A stretch of DNA of 64,000 bases, from positions 372,001 through 436,000 of the forward strand of contig CBDFHC010000005.1 in assembly GCA_965247585.1 (NCBI GenBank). Reading direction: 5' to 3'. The stretch comes from CBDFHC01 sp965247585. GTDB taxonomy: Bacteria > Chloroflexota > Dehalococcoidia > Lucifugimonadales > GCA-2712585. Made by a program: the position numbers and the translations under genes. Below, piece by piece: positions 51,423-60,438 of this stretch (its first letter is position 1; every line of letters begins with the position of its first letter). The notes beneath the pieces were generated by a model. The model saw only the letters and a program-made list of their open reading frames with translations, was not told the DNA's origin and made no database searches.

Positions 51423-52217
51423 TCAGTCCGCTATCTGCATAACCACAGCGGTGGCGTCGTCCGGCTTGGCTGGGAGGCCGCCTCCGGGCAGGGGCGCCAG
51501 CGCGGCCCGAACCAGCTTCTCGGCCTTGCCTTCCAACTCTCCCTGGCGCAGCAACTCGGCAATCCGCTGGTCAGGCAGGTTGTCGTAGACGCCGTCGCTG
51601 CACAGCAGGAGCAAGTCGCCACGCCGCACGGTAGCCCGGCCCGTGGAGGGTTCCGGCCCAATGAAGCGGTGTCCCAGGTCGCGGATGTAGACTTTCCGCT
51701 GGGCCAGGTAGCGCTGGAAATCGTCATCGAAACGTTCAAATTTGAGGCGCGCGTTGATCCGATTTGCTTCCTCCCGGCTGATCACGCCTTTGTCGGCGAG
51801 CGCCTCCAGAACGCTGTCGTCGGAAGAGAGCAGCGCCAGACCGCCCGAGGCCAGGTGGTATAGGCGACAATCGCCCACGTTGCCCCAGACCAGGCTGCCC
51901 CTGGGACGGACCCAGACCACCAGCGCGGTCGCGCCGGTGTAGCCGGCGCCGGGATTGGGGTCTGCCGCCTCCAGCACCGCGGTATAGGCCGACGAAAAGG
52001 CGTCCGCGACAAATTGCGGTCTGGAACGGAGTGGCGTTTGAATGCGGTGAACGAAGGAGTCCCGGGCGGCGATAGAGGCCAGCCGTGCGCCGGCGCTCCG
52101 CCCTACCCCGTCGAATACGCCCGCCGCCTGCTGCTGTGGCAGGGCAAAGTAGGCGTCGTGGTTCGCGTCCGGGTGGGACGGTGAGGGGAGGGAGAAGGCG
52201 TCCATTAGAGTCTTCAC
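51423..52217 (-). CDS. PP2C-family serine/threonine phosphatase
   Basis: 264 residues. PPM-type metal site: GVFDGVGRSAGARLAS, the LVWGNVGDCRLYHL strand, and LLLLCSDGVYDNLPD near the end; a further metal Asp is expected in AKPDDATAVVM. It removes phosphate from Ser/Thr. No kinase is close. It starts 4 bp inside the preceding membrane-anchored gene, so the two are coupled. Confidence 0.9.
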   Translation of the reverse strand: MKTLMDAFSLPSPSHPDANHDAYFALPQQQAAGVFDGVGRSAGARLASIAARDSFVHRIQTPLRSRPQFVADAFSSAYTAVLEAADPNPGAGYTGATALVVWVRPRGSLVWGNVGDCRLYHLASGGLALLSSDDSVLEALADKGVISREEANRINARLKFERFDDDFQRYLAQRKVYIRDLGHRFIGPEPSTGRATVRRGDLLLLCSDGVYDNLPDQRIAELLRQGELEGKAEKLVRAALAPLPGGGLPAKPDDATAVVMQIAD

Positions 52218-52951
52218 TGCTGCTCTGGCGCCGCTTTTCCCGGTTGCTCTCTGCCTAACACAAATGCTTGATTTATCTGCTCCATTTGGGGGCGGCTGAG
52301 GGCAAGCTCAGCTCTCCAATTCCTCTTGATTCTTCTCCACCGCTTCGCGCTTGAAAATTGCCAGGGAGTAAGAATTCCCCTCTCTAGCAGCACCGGCACA
52401 AGGTCGATTTCGGTGCGCGAGTCAGGAATTCTAAGTTTGGGCCATTCTCCCCGAGGCTCTGACTTTATCTGGTATTGGATGCTCCTTTTAGTCAAGTATC
52501 GTACGTTTCGGGCATAGCGCCCTCTCTGTCCGCCTCTAAGGCTTATGTACCCTTCCATCACGTACCAAACCCGTGGCGCCATAGCACCGGCCAGCGTCAT
52601 GCAAAGCTTTTTATTTATCACCCCTGATCCCAGCATGATGCCCAACCACTCCAGCCTATCTAGAACTCTTTCAAACTCCTGGATTCTTGGATGGAATCTC
52701 GTGGCGTCAGGCACCGTAGCATACAGTTCGCGAATAGTATCTACGGTGTCAGGTCTTCTTAGTTCTTCCATGATTGCCTTCGCCCCCTCCAGGTCCCCCT
52801 GAGACCTTAGCCCTCGCAATTGCCGGTACGCGAACCAGGCGCCTACCAAGGCTAGGAAGACGCCCATCATTGTCGCGATGGCAGTTCCAATATCCCAAAC
52901 CGTAGGGTTCGCGTCTGGCATTAGAGCTGACCTGATTCCCCGTCCAAGCAA
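52214..52951 (-). CDS. Membrane-anchored hypothetical protein coupled to the PP2C phosphatase
   Basis: 245 residues. One N-terminal membrane helix (IGTAIATMMGVFLALVGAWF) and a long cytoplasmic part, with helices (GDLEGAKAIMEELRRPDTVD, FERVLDRLEWLGIMLGSGVI) resembling DUF4760-type proteins. The C-terminal 100 residues are very basic. The stop overlaps the PP2C start (ATGA), which suggests a stable functional link. The distal half is less GC-rich than the neighbouring genes. Confidence 0.65.
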   Translation of the reverse strand: MLGRGIRSALMPDANPTVWDIGTAIATMMGVFLALVGAWFAYRQLRGLRSQGDLEGAKAIMEELRRPDTVDTIRELYATVPDATRFHPRIQEFERVLDRLEWLGIMLGSGVINKKLCMTLAGAMAPRVWYVMEGYISLRGGQRGRYARNVRYLTKRSIQYQIKSEPRGEWPKLRIPDSRTEIDLVPVLLERGILTPWQFSSAKRWRRIKRNWRAELALSRPQMEQINQAFVLGREQPGKAAPEQQ

Positions 52952-53025
52952 CGATGTGACATGGAAGATTCGCCTGCCGTCGGACGCCGGTTAGTATACG
53001 GGACTGGCAAATCTACTTGCCAAAT

Positions 53026-54069
53026 CTACACCCCCACCACCCGCCACTCTCCGCCGGCGTCCAGGGACTCCCGGGCGGCCAGCACCGTGGCCAGGGTCAC
53101 CCCCGCGTCGGCGAAGCTGGACATGATGCCGTCCTGCTTTCGCGCTCGGACCGCGGCAATGAACGCTTCCATCTCCACCAGATGGTAGTCGCCCTTGGGC
53201 GGGTCCTCCTCCACCGGGTCCCCATTAAAGCGGCCCCGCAGCCGGTTGCGCGCGAAGTCCACTTGCAGTCGCCAGTCTTCCCCGAACAGCTCCACCTCCC
53301 AGTTGAACTGGTCCATGCCGCAGCTATCCACGTGGGAACCCAGCGCGCCGCCTTCGAACCGGAACGACAGCACCATGGCGTCCTCCGAGTCGGCGGCGGG
53401 CAGGTCCGGCTTCTCCTCCCGGTAGCCCACGGCGGAGACCTGTGTGATCTCCCCCACCAGACGCCGGGCCATGTCTATCATATGGATGGACTGCTCCAGC
53501 AGCGGGCCGCCGCTGTGCTGCCGTTGCAAGTACCACAAGGGCATATCCCGTTCCAGGTAATAGGACGTTGTGGTGAGGCTGCGCAGGTGGGTCGCGGTCC
53601 GACCGGCGATGAGCTCTTGGGCGCGGTGGGCCAGCGGCGAGTAGCGAAGCTGGAACCCCACGGAGTTGACCACCGACGCCCCGTCTATCGCACGGCACAT
53701 CGCCTGCACCGACGCCATGTCCAAGGCGATGGGCTTCTCCCCAAACACCGCCGCACCGGCGGATGCCGCCAGCTCTACGGCCTCCCTTCGATAGCCCGGC
53801 GGCGTGGCCACCACCACCGCGTCCAGCGGCCCGGCGGCCAGCATCTCGGCGGTGCCGCCGAACGCCTTAGCCCCGGTGTCCGCCGCCAAGGTGCGCGCCC
53901 GTTCCACTTGAGGGTCCGCCACCGACGCCACACTAACGCCCGGCAGTTGGAGGCAGCTTTCGGCGTGCTTCTTCCCCATGATGCCGCACCCGACGATTCC
54001 TACCTTTACCGTGCCGGCCGGATCCACTTGCCCATTTCCGTGCCCTGTTGTCACCATCTGGTTGACCAA
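53026..54069 (-). CDS. Gfo/Idh/MocA-family oxidoreductase
   Basis: 347 residues. The N-terminal Rossmann domain has the dinucleotide loop VKVGIVGCGIMGKKHAE, and AVVVATPP is followed by VFGEKPIALD with the conserved Glu-Lys-Pro. The C-terminal domain has the beta-sheet typical of sugar dehydrogenases (GGPLLEQSIHMIDMARRLVG). It oxidises a sugar or cyclitol with NAD(P). The neighbouring glycosyltransferase and aminotransferase suggest a role in sugar-nucleotide or glycan synthesis. Confidence 0.9.
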   Translation of the reverse strand: MVNQMVTTGHGNGQVDPAGTVKVGIVGCGIMGKKHAESCLQLPGVSVASVADPQVERARTLAADTGAKAFGGTAEMLAAGPLDAVVVATPPGYRREAVELAASAGAAVFGEKPIALDMASVQAMCRAIDGASVVNSVGFQLRYSPLAHRAQELIAGRTATHLRSLTTTSYYLERDMPLWYLQRQHSGGPLLEQSIHMIDMARRLVGEITQVSAVGYREEKPDLPAADSEDAMVLSFRFEGGALGSHVDSCGMDQFNWEVELFGEDWRLQVDFARNRLRGRFNGDPVEEDPPKGDYHLVEMEAFIAAVRARKQDGIMSSFADAGVTLATVLAARESLDAGGEWRVVGV

Positions 54070-54231
54070 CCTTTATTTATTCGCTGACCGGGCCAATTCT
54101 TCCTTCCCCTATGCAACGCGCAGCGCCACAGAAGGCAGCTCCAAGTGAGTAGAGCGTTAAGGGAAAGACAGTCATGGGCGCCTGAGGGCCGCTGGGTTCG
54201 CCGGGTTGGGAGGGGGCAAACGGCGGCGGGT

Positions 54232-55362
54232 TCAGTCGCCGCCGGGGTTGGCGAGCAGGGCCGCCTCCACCAGCACCCGGGCGTCGTAGCTGCGCATGGG
54301 CGGGGAGTCATCTTCGCAGAGCCTGGCCATCTCGTCAGCCTTCTTCACCTTGGCCTCGATGCTGCGAAATATATCAAACGTTGCGCCGGAGGCCCTGTCC
54401 CAGGAATACCTGCTGGACTGCTTCAGCCCATTGACCGCCATCTTGCGCCGCAGATTGGGATCGGCCACTACCTTTGTAATGGCGCGCGCCAGTGCCCCTA
54501 TTTCCATGGGGTCCACCAGTACGCCGGCGTTGCCCGCAACCTCCGCCTGCGCACCATGCTGGGAGGTGATTACAGGGCATCCCGTCGCCATGGCTTCCGC
54601 CAACGGGAACCCGAACCCTTCGTAAAGCGAGGCGTAGACCAACGCCTTGGCGGACGCGTAATAAGACGCCAGCACCGTATCATCCACATGGTCCAGGAAG
54701 ACCACTTCGTCCTGCAAGCCAAACTCGTTAATTGCGGCAACGGTGTCGTCCCGGAAGCCGGGGGACCTGCCAGGGCCACCTATCTTGACCAGCTTTAGCT
54801 GCTGGAAGCCGACGCTCCGCTTCACCTGGGCGAAGGCGGCTAGGACCCGTCGCAGGTTTTTGCGCGGCCTCTCCGAGCCCACATATAAGATGAACGGGAA
54901 GTCCTGGTGGACCGGCTCCTGGGGATGAAACACCGAGTGGTCCACGCCGTTATGCACCACCGAGACGCGCTTTTCCGGCACCCGGAGGTGTCGCACAATG
55001 TCCCGCTTCGTGGCGTGAGAGACGGCTATAAGGTGGTGGGCCTGCTGGATGGCCGCCGCGTCCAGCCGCAGCTTCGCCTGCTCGTCCGGGCATTCGTCAG
55101 CGTACGAAATGGTGATCCTCTCCAGGTCATGCACCGTCATCACGTACGGCAAGCCGGCGGAGAAGGCGTACCAGCCGAAGTGCTGGTTGGGGTAGTGCAC
55201 CGGCTGACACATTTCCTTCAGCGCGTCAACCGCCTCCCACATCTGGGCGGGAGCGGTGTTGTATCTGTCAACCGCAAACACCGGGCCGGTGGCCCGCCGG
55301 GCGATCTCCTGGCTGTATCGGTCCATTCCGGAATTTTGCGTGGTAAGGATGCTCACCGTCAT
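54232..55362 (-). CDS. Family 4 glycosyltransferase
   Basis: 376 residues from the ATG at 55362 (MTVSILTTQNSGMDRYSQEI). GT-B fold: N-terminal acceptor domain with VMTVHDLERI and LIAVSHATKRDIVRHL, then the C-terminal nucleotide-sugar domain with FILYVGSERPRKNLRRVLAA, ASLYEGFGFPLAEAMATGCP (the EX7E region) and SQHGAQAEVAGNAGVLVDP. It transfers a sugar from an NDP donor. It lies in the same direction as the aminotransferase upstream and the oxidoreductase downstream. Confidence 0.9.
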   Translation of the reverse strand: MTVSILTTQNSGMDRYSQEIARRATGPVFAVDRYNTAPAQMWEAVDALKEMCQPVHYPNQHFGWYAFSAGLPYVMTVHDLERITISYADECPDEQAKLRLDAAAIQQAHHLIAVSHATKRDIVRHLRVPEKRVSVVHNGVDHSVFHPQEPVHQDFPFILYVGSERPRKNLRRVLAAFAQVKRSVGFQQLKLVKIGGPGRSPGFRDDTVAAINEFGLQDEVVFLDHVDDTVLASYYASAKALVYASLYEGFGFPLAEAMATGCPVITSQHGAQAEVAGNAGVLVDPMEIGALARAITKVVADPNLRRKMAVNGLKQSSRYSWDRASGATFDIFRSIEAKVKKADEMARLCEDDSPPMRSYDARVLVEAALLANPGGD

Positions 55363-55471
55363 TGGGCTAGGTTGACTCCTGCCACAAAGATAAATTCCAT
55401 GTCGCCAGGGCAATTGGTCTGACGACGGCCGCGCTCCGGGGGAGAGCAAATCTAAAACGCCGCACAGGTGT

Positions 55472-56617
55472 CTATCCCAGGCTCTCTACTATGGCGTCTT
55501 TCAGCGTAGCGGCTACCTTTCGGGCCAGGTCCGGCTCCAGCTCAGGCCAGAAGGGAAGAGAGAGGAGCCGGTTACCGGCGTCCTCCGCAATGGGGAACTC
55601 CTCCGGCTCGTGGCCGAACCTCTCAACATAGAACGGCTCCAGATGCACCGGGCGGTAGTGCACCCCGACACCTATGCCGTGGGCCTGCATATATCCGGCC
55701 ACCCGGTCCCTGTCCACCCCTCGCAGCAGCGTCGAATAGAGGTGGTACGCGTGCCTAACGTGGGGCCTCGGTTTCAATAGCTGTACGTGCTCCGACAACG
55801 GCGACAGCAGGCTTTCGTACAGCGCCGCCAGCTCCGTCCGCTTCTGGTACCGCGTTTCCAGCCTTCGGAGCTGCTGTATTCCTATGGATGCGGGAATGTC
55901 CCACATGATGTACTTGAAGCCCAGGTCCAACATCTCAAAGTGGGCGAACTCACCGGAAAGGTAGCGAGCCCAGGCGCCCTGGGTCATGCCGTGGTCCCGC
56001 AGCACCTGTAGCTTGTCCAGGATATCCTCGTTGTCGGTGACCAGGATGCCTCCGTTGCCCATGGCCAGGTTCTTGGTGGCGTAGAAGGAGAAGCAGTCAG
56101 CGTCGCCCAGGCTGCCCACCTTCGCGCCGCGGTACTCGGCCTCCAAGGCGTGGGCGCAGTCGCCCACAACCTTCAGCCCGTGTCGTTTCGCTATATCAAG
56201 AATCGGGTCCATTTCACAAGGGTGCCCGAACAGGTGAACCGGGATGATGGCCTTGGTGCGAGGCGTGATGGCGGCCTCAATTTGGGCCGGGTCTATGTTC
56301 AACGTGTCCGGCTCCACGTCAGCGAACACCGGAGTTGCGCCCGCGTAGATGATGGCGTTGGCCGAGGCCACGAAGGTGATGGGGGTGGTTATCACTTCAT
56401 CCCCGGGACCAACCCCCAGCGCCGTGAGGCTGAGATGGAGCCCGGCGGTGCATGAGTTGGTGCCCACGGCGTGCTTTCGTCCCAGGTACTGGCTGAATTC
56501 TCGCTCGAACTGCGCTGTCTTGGGCCCTGTGCCAATCACTCCCGAGCGGAGGGTGTCTATCACCTCTTGCTCCTCCTCCGGACCGATGTATGGCTTGATC
56601 AAGGGGATGAGTTCCAA
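55472..56617 (-). CDS. DegT/DnrJ/EryC1/StrS-family aminotransferase
   Basis: 381 residues. PLP enzyme with the Schiff-base Lys in CFSFYATKNLAMGNGGILVT, GTNSCTAGLHLSLTALGVGP near the N-terminus, PVHLFGHPCEMDPI mid-protein and HLYSTLLRG in the C-terminal third. Members aminate keto-sugars bound to nucleotides (PseC/ArnB type). With the adjacent GT4 and oxidoreductase it forms a small glycan group. Confidence 0.92.
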   Translation of the reverse strand: MELIPLIKPYIGPEEEQEVIDTLRSGVIGTGPKTAQFEREFSQYLGRKHAVGTNSCTAGLHLSLTALGVGPGDEVITTPITFVASANAIIYAGATPVFADVEPDTLNIDPAQIEAAITPRTKAIIPVHLFGHPCEMDPILDIAKRHGLKVVGDCAHALEAEYRGAKVGSLGDADCFSFYATKNLAMGNGGILVTDNEDILDKLQVLRDHGMTQGAWARYLSGEFAHFEMLDLGFKYIMWDIPASIGIQQLRRLETRYQKRTELAALYESLLSPLSEHVQLLKPRPHVRHAYHLYSTLLRGVDRDRVAGYMQAHGIGVGVHYRPVHLEPFYVERFGHEPEEFPIAEDAGNRLLSLPFWPELEPDLARKVAATLKDAIVESLG

Positions 56618-56878
56618 ATATTCCTCCGTGGCTTCTGGGGGGCGTCAAATGCGAGGTCCGTAAGCCTCTGGTGCGGTCCGGCCGGTCTTCGGTCAGGCAC
56701 GGAACAGGCGACGCCGGTGCCTGATGTTATATCAGCCCCTGGGCGGCGTCAAGAAAAGTGTAGCGCCCGGGCCGTAGCTTGGCGACGGGGCCGCGACGCC
56801 GGTAGGACCCGGTCCGTTGGGAAGGTTTCGGATGCGAAACGCCACAAGGTCCGGCTTCTGCCTCACCGGAATTCGCGG

Positions 56879-57385
56879 CTAGACTTCCCAAGGCACAAAG
56901 GGTTTCCATTCGTCCTGGATGGTCCGGCCGTGCAGGACGTAGTAGGGGCTGGGGTACGGTGCTTGGGGCCGTTTCAGCAGTTGCATCCCGGCTTCCAGGG
57001 GGGTGTGCCCCGCTTTCTTGTGGTTGCAGGGGATGCAGGCGCTGACAATGTTCTCCCAGCTCTGCCCGCCGCCCTGCCGCCGGGGCACCACATGGTCCAG
57101 CGTTAGGTCTTTGCACTTTTCGCCGCAGTACTGGCAGGTGTGCCGGTCGCGCATAAAGACTTCTTTCTTTGATAGCTTGCGCTTGGCGAAGGGACGCTTG
57201 ACCATGTACACCAGCCGAATTACCGAGGGGAGGTCAAACGACCGGTCAACGGTGTGTATCTGGCCCCGCCCGTTGGTGAGCAACTCCGCTTTTCCCCTGA
57301 ACATCAGAAGAAACGCACGCCTAGCGTTACAGACGTTGATCGGCTGGTAGTTCAGGTTCAAGACTAGGACCGGAGTGCTGAGCAT
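56879..57385 (-). CDS. HNH endonuclease
   Basis: 168 residues. A typical Cys-containing HNH core: CQYCGEKCKDLTLDHVVPRR, NIVSACIPCNHKKAGHTP, with two CxxC zinc pairs. The N-terminal part (LNYQPINVCNARRAFLLMFR, KAELL) matches the widespread chromosomal HNH family found alone in many bacteria. A link to a mobile element is not seen. Its physiological role is unknown. Confidence 0.9.
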   Translation of the reverse strand: MLSTPVLVLNLNYQPINVCNARRAFLLMFRGKAELLTNGRGQIHTVDRSFDLPSVIRLVYMVKRPFAKRKLSKKEVFMRDRHTCQYCGEKCKDLTLDHVVPRRQGGGQSWENIVSACIPCNHKKAGHTPLEAGMQLLKRPQAPYPSPYYVLHGRTIQDEWKPFVPWEV

Positions 57386-57428
57386 TTGGGCGCATTATAT
57401 TACAAAAGCGGCCCAAATCCATATCTGG

Positions 57429-57941
57429 CTACAGGTCAGACAGCTCCGCGGTGAGATCGTCTGGCAGCAGGTTGGGGGCGCGCAGCACCACATCGAAGTC
57501 TTCCACCAGGAACGTCCCCAGGGCCGAGTCTGAGATCGTCTGCTCCAGGTCCAGTATGGGGAAGGAGTCCACCACGGAGAGCACCGCGGAGGCCACGCTG
57601 AAGGCCAGAAACGCCCCCAACACCAAACCGCCCAGCCGGTTGGCCCAGCCCAGCATCAGCACGCCCATAACTTTGTTCAACAGTGTGCCCAGTAGCGCGG
57701 TCCCGGCCAGGACCGCCAGGAATACAAGAAGGAAGCCCAGCACGTTCTCCGCGTTGGGGCTGTCGGTAAAGCTATCGAAGACCGGCGCCACGTCGGCGAA
57801 GTAGTTCCTCGCCAGGACGATGGCCACCACGATGCCCACCAGCGAGACGCCCATGCGCACCAGCCCGGTGCCCCAGCCGCCGATGGCGGCGACGCCCGCG
57901 AATGCCAATATCAGAATGTCCATCCAGTTCATTCGGTCCAC
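57429..57941 (-). CDS. CvpA-family membrane protein
   Basis: 170 residues, four hydrophobic segments (ILILAFAGVAAIGGWGTGLV, LVGIVVAIVLARNYF, VLGFLLVFLAVLAGTALLGT, GLVLGAFLAFSVASAVLSVV) with MDILILAFAGVAAIGGWGxG as the CvpA start. The C-terminal tail is cytoplasmic or periplasmic and acidic. CvpA proteins are tied to envelope homeostasis; the molecular activity is unclear. Confidence 0.85.
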   Translation of the reverse strand: MDRMNWMDILILAFAGVAAIGGWGTGLVRMGVSLVGIVVAIVLARNYFADVAPVFDSFTDSPNAENVLGFLLVFLAVLAGTALLGTLLNKVMGVLMLGWANRLGGLVLGAFLAFSVASAVLSVVDSFPILDLEQTISDSALGTFLVEDFDVVLRAPNLLPDDLTAELSDL

Positions 57942-57971
57942 CTTGGCGCGGAGAAAAAGTTAGCTCATCAC

Positions 57972-58649
57972 CTACTTGATTTTATCCGACGGCCCGCCCC
58001 GCCTTCCTTGCCAAATGGCCCCCGGTTTTGGCCCTTTTACGGCCCGCACCAACAGCAATAGAAACAGGGCGCCGAACAGATAGCCGCCGATCACGTCACT
58101 GGGCCAGTGGACACCCATGTAGACTCGGCTGGCGCTCACCACGAGGATTCCCAGGACTATCAACCCCTGAATCGCCCGCCGCAGCCAGGCGCGGTGCAGA
58201 TGGAGATAACAAAGGTAGACCAGGAAGCCGAAGAACAGCACGGCGTGGACGGCGTGCCCGCTGGGAAAGGCGGCCGACTCCGGACCGGGCGGGAAGAGCA
58301 ACAGCTCCGGGCGGTCGCGGCCCACCAGCACCTTCACCCCTAACCCCAATAGCTCCGCCAGCGGAATCATCAGGCTGGCGGCCAGCTCCCGTCTCCGGTG
58401 CGTGAACCACAGAAGAAGCCACAGCGCCGCCAGGGAAGCGGCAACCGGCCCCAGGTCCCCCAGCCGCGTTATTCCCCGCACCAGATCGTCCATGACCGAG
58501 TTGCGGTGCGACTGGAAACTGGTGAGCGCCCATTCATCGCCGGGGAAGGTGGCATAAACAGCGGCCAGGGCGGCCAGCGCCACGTTGGCCACCAGTAGCG
58601 CCGCCAGAACGGCAAGCCACAGCCTTGAGCCGGAGGTCAGCCTGTTCAC
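57972..58649 (-). CDS. PAP2-family phosphatase
   Basis: 225 residues from the GTG at 58649 just ahead of the first membrane helix; the frame is open upstream to 58886 but that part overlaps cmk and its promoter. The three phosphatase motifs are present: KVLVGRDRPELLLFPP (KX6RP), AFPSGHAVHAV (PSGH) and SRVYMGVHWPSDVIGG (SRX5HX3D). About six membrane helices. It probably dephosphorylates undecaprenyl pyrophosphate or phosphatidic acid/PGP. It is divergent from cmk. Confidence 0.88.
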   Translation of the reverse strand: MNRLTSGSRLWLAVLAALLVANVALAALAAVYATFPGDEWALTSFQSHRNSVMDDLVRGITRLGDLGPVAASLAALWLLLWFTHRRRELAASLMIPLAELLGLGVKVLVGRDRPELLLFPPGPESAAFPSGHAVHAVLFFGFLVYLCYLHLHRAWLRRAIQGLIVLGILVVSASRVYMGVHWPSDVIGGYLFGALFLLLLVRAVKGPKPGAIWQGRRGGPSDKIK

Positions 58650-58697
58650 CAGGGCGTTGGCCCGGTGGAAGCCGGCCCGGCGGCGATTCGGTTGGAT

Positions 58698-58705
58698 GAT
58701 ATAAT
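58698..58705 (+). promoter_or_regulatory. Extended -10 promoter for cmk
   Basis: TG at 58697-58698, one base, then TATAAT at 58700-58705, about 35 bp before the TTG start of cmk. No -35 box is seen, as expected for an extended -10 promoter. Confidence 0.5.
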
Positions 58706-58739
58706 TTCTTGGAAGTAAGCCACGGCGTCCAAAATAACA

Positions 58740-59405
58740 TTGTCGACACCAAGCATCATAGCCATAGACGGACCTGTGGCTTCCGGAAAGAGCGTGGTGG
58801 GACGCCTTCTGGCGGCCCGGCTGGGCTATCGGTTTCTGGATACCGGCGTGATGTACCGGGCCATGGCCTGGTACGCCGCGGAGCAAGGAGTGGACCCCCT
58901 GGACGAAGCCACGCTGGAGCGGCTGGCCCTAGCCGCCACCATGCGGATGGCAGAGGACGACGGGACGGTGTTTGTGAACGGCCGGAAGGCCCCCTTGGAG
59001 GAGCGGCGCCGCGAGATTGACAAGACTGTATCACTGGTTGCCAGGGTGGACGGGGTTCGCAAGGCGATGGTGAAGCAACAGCGCCAGATCGCCGCCACCG
59101 GAGGCATTGTGCTGGCGGGCCGTGACATCGGCACAGTGGTGGCCCCGGACGCACCGCTAAAGCTCTACCTGGACGCCTCCGCCAAGGAGCGCGCCCTTCG
59201 CCGGTGCAAGGAGCTGGAGGCCCAGGGACTGAAAGTGGAGTTCCAGTCAATTTTGACTCAGCTAGAGGGCCGGGACAAGATGGACACGGAGAGGGAGCAC
59301 TCTCCCCTCCGGCCGGCCGATGACGCCCACATCATCACTACGGAAGGGATTACGATAGAGCAGGTTTTGAAGAAGGCGCTGGAGCTGGCGGACGGGGACC
59401 AGTGA
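58740..59405 (+). CDS. cmk: Cytidylate kinase
   Basis: 221 residues; start TTG at 58740. P-loop IAIDGPVASGKSVVGRLLAA, then YRFLDTGVMYRAMAWYA, the NMP-binding insert, IVLAGRDIGTVVAPDAPLKL with YLDASAKERALRR, and a short LID with TEREHSPLRPADDAHIITT. It phosphorylates CMP and dCMP. Overlaps plsC by 4 bp. Confidence 0.95.
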   Translation: MSTPSIIAIDGPVASGKSVVGRLLAARLGYRFLDTGVMYRAMAWYAAEQGVDPLDEATLERLALAATMRMAEDDGTVFVNGRKAPLEERRREIDKTVSLVARVDGVRKAMVKQQRQIAATGGIVLAGRDIGTVVAPDAPLKLYLDASAKERALRRCKELEAQGLKVEFQSILTQLEGRDKMDTEREHSPLRPADDAHIITTEGITIEQVLKKALELADGDQ

Positions 59406-60082
59406 GTTCCCTCTATTATCTGGGCACCTGGCTGGGCAAGCTCTGCTTCAACGTCTTCGCTCGGCGGCACGTTGCGGGAAAAGAATCGGTGCCGCCCAAG
59501 GGGCCGCTGATTGTGGTCTCCAACCATCTGAGCAACGCCGACCCGCCGGTTCTCATGTCCAGCCTACCGCGGCGGCTCTCCTTCCTGGCAAAGGACGACC
59601 TGTTCAAGAATCCCATAGCTAGCGCCTTCTTCAGGGCCATGGGTGCGCACCCGGTGTCCAAGACGGGACCCGACATAACCGCAGTGCGTTGGGCCCTGCG
59701 GACGGTGAATATGGACCGCGCCCTTCTCCTTTTCCCCGAGGGCACCCGGAGCCCCACCGGCGCTTTGCGGCGGGGCTTGACGGGCGCCGCCTACATGGCC
59801 CTGCAGACTCAAGCGCCTATCCTGCCAGTGGCAATAACGGGGACCGAGCGCATTCCCGGCTTCTGGCGCATCCTCTTTCCCATGGCCACCGTTCGTGTGC
59901 AGATTGGCCAGCCCTTCACGCTGCCGCCGATGGACGGACTGCCCTCTAAGGCGGTGCTTCAGAGCCTGTCAGACATGATAATGACACGCATAGCCGATCT
60001 TCTGCCGCCCCAGTACCGCGGCTACTACGCCTCAAAGGCGAAGGAGTCCGCCTTCGAGTCATCCCCAGGAGAGCATCCATGA
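59402..60082 (+). CDS. plsC: 1-acyl-sn-glycerol-3-phosphate acyltransferase
   Basis: 226 residues. Acyltransferase motifs: VVSNHLSNADPPVL (NHX4D), FLAKDDLFKNP, LLFPEGTRSPTGALRRGLTG, and ILPVAITGTERIP. It makes phosphatidic acid from lysophosphatidic acid in the inner membrane. It is translationally coupled to cmk and to the following small gene by 4-bp overlaps (GTGA and ATGA). The cmk-plsC pairing is common in bacteria. Confidence 0.92.
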   Translation: MSSLYYLGTWLGKLCFNVFARRHVAGKESVPPKGPLIVVSNHLSNADPPVLMSSLPRRLSFLAKDDLFKNPIASAFFRAMGAHPVSKTGPDITAVRWALRTVNMDRALLLFPEGTRSPTGALRRGLTGAAYMALQTQAPILPVAITGTERIPGFWRILFPMATVRVQIGQPFTLPPMDGLPSKAVLQSLSDMIMTRIADLLPPQYRGYYASKAKESAFESSPGEHP

Positions 60083-60312
60083 CTGGAACAACCCCTTTCG
60101 GCATCTACCTTAACGCCACGCAGGACCAGGTGGTGCGCATCACTTCCACCTACTGGATACCGCCGGCCCCGGACTGGGTCTATCTGACCCCGGAGGTGAA
60201 CGCCACCCTGGTGAGCATCCGCCAGCTAGTGAAGGAAAAGGGGCTGGCGGCCGAGCCGGAGAAGGTCGCCTGGGGGCGCATCCCGCTGCTGGATGAGGAT
60301 GAAGGGGAGTAG
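60079..60312 (+). CDS. Small conserved-looking protein coupled to plsC
   Basis: 77 residues, not recognised. TPFGIYLNATQDQVVRITST, then YWIPPAPDWVYLTPEVNATL, followed by a helix SIRQLVKEKGL and an acidic end (LLDEDEGE). No membrane segment. It overlaps plsC by 4 bp and has typical local codon use, so it is probably expressed, but I can give no function. Confidence 0.6.
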   Translation: MTGTTPFGIYLNATQDQVVRITSTYWIPPAPDWVYLTPEVNATLVSIRQLVKEKGLAAEPEKVAWGRIPLLDEDEGE

Positions 60313-60346
60313 CCGTTCCTATGGGCCCATTTGCGCCGGTAGCGCC

Positions 60347-60375
60347 TTACCGTGGTCCGGTTTTGGGCGTAGAAT
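60347..60375 (+). promoter_or_regulatory. Candidate promoter for dnaG-rpoD
   Basis: -35-like TTACCG (60347-60352), 17-bp spacer, -10 TAGAAT (60370-60375), about 60 bp before the dnaG start. This would drive both dnaG and rpoD, a macromolecular-synthesis-operon arrangement without rpsU. Confidence 0.45.
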
Positions 60376-60438
60376 AGTAAAGACGCCACCAGTCCCCAAC
60401 CCCCAGTTATCACGCTAGGAGCCAAGCCAGCCAACGCC

